Part shown: piece by piece, positions 23,289 through 24,557 of the stretch | Position numbering within the stretch: the first letter of the stretch is position 1 | Layout: each line of letters begins with the position of its first letter | Assembly: GCA_964393005.1 (NCBI GenBank) | Contig: CAYMRR010000006.1 | Span: 1-24,557 of the forward strand | DNA from: UBA5272 sp964393005 | Lineage (GTDB): Bacteria > Patescibacteriota > Minisyncoccia > Phycocordibacterales > UBA5272 | DNA: 24,557 nucleotides | Direction of reading: 5' to 3' | Translations under genes and position numbers: made by a program | The notes under the pieces: model-generated | What the model was told of the DNA's origin: nothing | The model's input: the letters and a program-made list of their open reading frames with translations, nothing else | Database searches by the model: none

Positions 23289-23320
23289 AAAAACCCGCTT
23301 AACAATCTTAACGGGTTTTT
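23289..23320. terminator. Terminator after the repeat-domain protein
   Basis: AAAAACCCG (23289-23297) pairs with CGGGTTTTT (23312-23320), extended inside by TTAA/TTAA with one bulged C and a five-base loop. T tracts follow on the + strand (TTTTTGTTTT) and A tracts precede it. It is the most GC-rich hairpin in the window. Confidence 0.85.
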
Positions 23321-23330
23321 GTTTTACCTC

Positions 23331-23358
23331 TTGACAAAAAATATCAGTATGTTATACT
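23331..23358 (+). promoter_or_regulatory. Promoter of the GYP-repeat protein gene
   Basis: TTGACA (23331-23336), 16-base spacer, TATACT (23353-23358). The sequence from the -10 on (TATACTTTAATTAGTTAA) is nearly identical to that of the gene at 22357. Predicted leader about 37 bases. Confidence 0.65.
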
Positions 23359-23401
23359 TTAATTAGTTAAAATTTCAGAAAATCTTTAAAAATTTACAGA
23401 T

Positions 23402-23821
23402 ATGAAAACAAAAAAGTTCTTTTTAGTGGCAATAGTGATTTTGACAGCTTTTTATCTTGAGAGCTGTATCACTCCATATTATGTGCAAAGATATCCTGTG
23501 GCAGTTCACGGACAAGTACAAGTGGTTCAACAATACCCAGCACAACGAGGATACCCTGTGCGGCAAGTACGAGTGGTTGTCCAAGGGCAACAAGGATATC
23601 CAGTACAACAAGGATACCCGATGCAACAAGGATATCCAGTACAACAGGGATACCCACAATATGGATACCCTCAATATGGATACCCAGTACAACAAGGATA
23701 CCCACAGTATGGATACCCAGTACAACAAGGATACCCACAGTATGGATACCCAACGCAAGGATATCCTCAACAAGGATACCCACAACAACAAAGGAGATTA
23801 GGACCAACTCCTATGTATTAG
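23402..23821 (+). CDS. GYP-repeat exported protein, lipoprotein candidate
   Basis: A 139-residue protein. It has a signal sequence (MKTKKFFLVAIVILTAFYLESC) with a possible lipobox, LESC (C22; Glu at -2 is unusual). The mature part is made of GYP-based repeats: about 13 GYP units, mostly GYPVQQ, GYPMQQ or GYPQY, from about residue 50 to 130, followed by RRLGPTPMY. Such Gly-Tyr-Pro-Gln low-complexity sequence is disordered or forms extended surface structures. Codon choice (TAC and CCA/CCC) differs from the rest of the window (mostly TAT and CCT). Repeats show an exact 33-base tandem duplication. Own promoter and terminator make it monocistronic. Function unknown; likely an abundant surface protein. 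Open frames on both strands here are by-products of the repeats. Confidence 0.75.
   Translation: MKTKKFFLVAIVILTAFYLESCITPYYVQRYPVAVHGQVQVVQQYPAQRGYPVRQVRVVVQGQQGYPVQQGYPMQQGYPVQQGYPQYGYPQYGYPVQQGYPQYGYPVQQGYPQYGYPTQGYPQQGYPQQQRRLGPTPMY
23585..23795 (+). repeat. Tandem GYP-coding repeats, with an exact 33-base duplication
   Basis: Imperfect 15/18-base units (GGATAC or GGATAT CCA/CCC ...) fill this stretch. The 33-base unit coding GYPVQQGYPQY at 23678-23710 is repeated exactly at 23711-23743. Units are multiples of three, so expansion or contraction keeps the frame. Confidence 0.85.
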
Positions 23822-23837
23822 TTGTTAAAGGATATTT

Positions 23838-23869
23838 AAAACGATCATGTAAAAGTGGTCGTTTTTTTT
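23838..23869 (+). terminator. Terminator after the GYP-repeat gene
   Basis: AAAACGATCA (23838-23847) pairs with TGGTCGTTTT (23856-23865), ten pairs including one U-G (an A-C mismatch on the other strand), loop of eight bases, then eight T in total from 23862. Clear intrinsic terminator for the + strand. Confidence 0.85.
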
Positions 23870-23870
23870 A

Positions 23871-23879
23871 TGATATAAT
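23871..23879 (+). promoter_or_regulatory. Extended -10 (TGA-TATAAT) of the last gene
   Basis: TG-A-TATAAT begins one base after the T-run of the terminator and ends 21 bases before ATG 23901. Predicted leader ~14 bases. Confidence 0.5.
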
Positions 23880-23900
23880 TTTATTATATAGAATATAAAT

Positions 23901-24557
23901 ATGTCTAAAGAAAGACCTGTAAAAATCAAGGGAGAAAGTTTTGAAGGTTTAAAAGATAATCCTAAAAATTTAAAAGAAAAAACACCTATCACCGAATCTG
24001 ACCAAAACAAAAAAGAAGCAGCTAATTTTATTATGAAAAGCTTAAAGGCTATTAAGAATAACTGGAATAAATCTGCAGCTATTCTAGGAGTTGGAGTAGC
24101 TACATCAATACCAGGTATGGCACAAGAAAATCCAAATAAGCTCGCAGATAATGAATTTTTTAATCAAGAAAATAAAAGAGTAGAATATGTAGCTAAAACA
24201 AATTCTGGAAACTATACAATTCCTAAAAAAAGAAATAAAGGAGAAAATATAAAAACTACAAGTGAATTAGAAAAAGAGTATAAAAAAGAATTAAAAATAA
24301 CCTCTTTGGAAGATTTTCTTTCAGAAGATGGAACAGATAGCGATTCTTTTGATTTTATTATAAATAATGTAGAAAAATCATTTAAAATGGGAAGTGGTAA
24401 AACTTTTCGAGCTGGAATAGAAACAAGAGATGGAGTAAAAGGCTTTAAAGGAGAGAGAGGGGAGGTAGAATATGAAGCTCATCTTATAAATATAGCTACC
24501 CCTAAACCTAAAAAAGAAAATATAAATCAAAAAGCAGAAGATTTTTATATGGAAATA
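23901..24557 (+). CDS. Unrecognised protein with internal signal-like hydrophobic segment (3' end outside window)
   Basis: An open frame from ATG 23901 to the window end (219 codons, no stop). The first ~44 residues are charged and hydrophilic (MSKERPVKIKGESFEGLKDN...). Then M45 (24033) starts a stretch that reads like a signal peptide: KSLKAIKNNWNKS, hydrophobic AAILGVGVATSIPG, then GMAQE. The rest is charged, K/E-rich (e.g. YKKELKITSLEDFLSEDGTD, KSFKMGSGKTFRAGIETRDG). GSGKT is not a convincing Walker A, since no fitting strand or Walker B is around it. Start at 23901 fits the promoter, but 24033 would give a normal signal peptide. Family not recognised. Confidence 0.6.
   Translation, partial: MSKERPVKIKGESFEGLKDNPKNLKEKTPITESDQNKKEAANFIMKSLKAIKNNWNKSAAILGVGVATSIPGMAQENPNKLADNEFFNQENKRVEYVAKTNSGNYTIPKKRNKGENIKTTSELEKEYKKELKITSLEDFLSEDGTDSDSFDFIINNVEKSFKMGSGKTFRAGIETRDGVKGFKGERGEVEYEAHLINIATPKPKKENINQKAEDFYMEI

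Noticed and set aside
23423..23807. Three overlapping long open frames in other frames and on the opposite strand across the GYP repeats
   Set aside because: Tandem repeats lacking stop triplets produce open frames in every phase. Only the frame from 23402 has a promoter, signal sequence and terminator in the right order.
24375..24400. GSGKT in the last gene as a Walker A motif
   Set aside because: It lacks the preceding hydrophobic strand and GxxxxGK spacing and no Walker B follows in the visible part.
1..24557. CRISPR arrays, insertion sequences, tRNA or rRNA genes
   Set aside because: No regularly spaced repeats other than coding repeats, no transposase, and no tRNA T-arm or rRNA core sequences were found on either strand.

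Overview
The window is a very AT-rich (by eye well over 70% A+T) bacterial chromosome segment carrying the replication-origin neighbourhood. The rpmH-rnpA-yidC cluster runs leftward and dnaA-dnaN rightward, with a gene-free 343-base stretch between dnaA and dnaN as the best oriC candidate. The rest points to Patescibacteria/CPR, most likely Parcubacteria-like: a VirB4/PrgI/VirB6-type secretion locus with short, AT-rich genes, wall hydrolases fused to a two-helix membrane module, almost no Shine-Dalgarno sequences, and a compact layout. This placement rests on gene content and style; no marker phylogeny was done. The genetic code looks standard: ruvB ends at a TGA that overlaps the ruvC start in an ATGA, and tryptophan is TGG. 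TGA is nevertheless used as a stop only once; all other complete genes end in TAA or TAG.

Layout. (1) 1-9568, + strand: a type IV secretion-like locus. It holds the C-terminal part of a VirB6/TrbL-like membrane protein, a K/E-rich coiled-coil protein, a PrgI-family membrane protein, a small VirB4/TraC-N-terminal-like protein, the VirB4 ATPase, a secreted two-repeat beta protein, a membrane-anchored wall hydrolase with a T4-lysozyme-like and a VanY-like domain, and a membrane-anchored repeat protein. (2) 9571-14140: the origin core yidC/rnpA/rpmH (-) and dnaA, oriC candidate, dnaN and a small ORF (+). (3) 14133-19612: a class A penicillin-binding protein (-), tyrS (+), an acidic small protein (-), and ruvC/ruvB (-). 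(4) 19613-19930: a non-coding RNA locus whose predicted fold has the topology of 6S RNA, read from the + strand with its own promoter. (5) 19931-24557: pilB ATPase (-), then four + strand genes for membrane, secreted or surface proteins. Two of these share a promoter and leader motif, one encodes a GYP-repeat lipoprotein candidate, and the last is cut by the window end.

Main points for follow-up: the 6S-like RNA; the widespread leaderless-type promoters, where an extended -10 (TGN-TATAAT or TAAAAT) ends 6-12 bases before ATG; the three-part wall hydrolase in the secretion locus; and the paired surface-protein genes with a common upstream module and an exact in-frame 33-base duplication.
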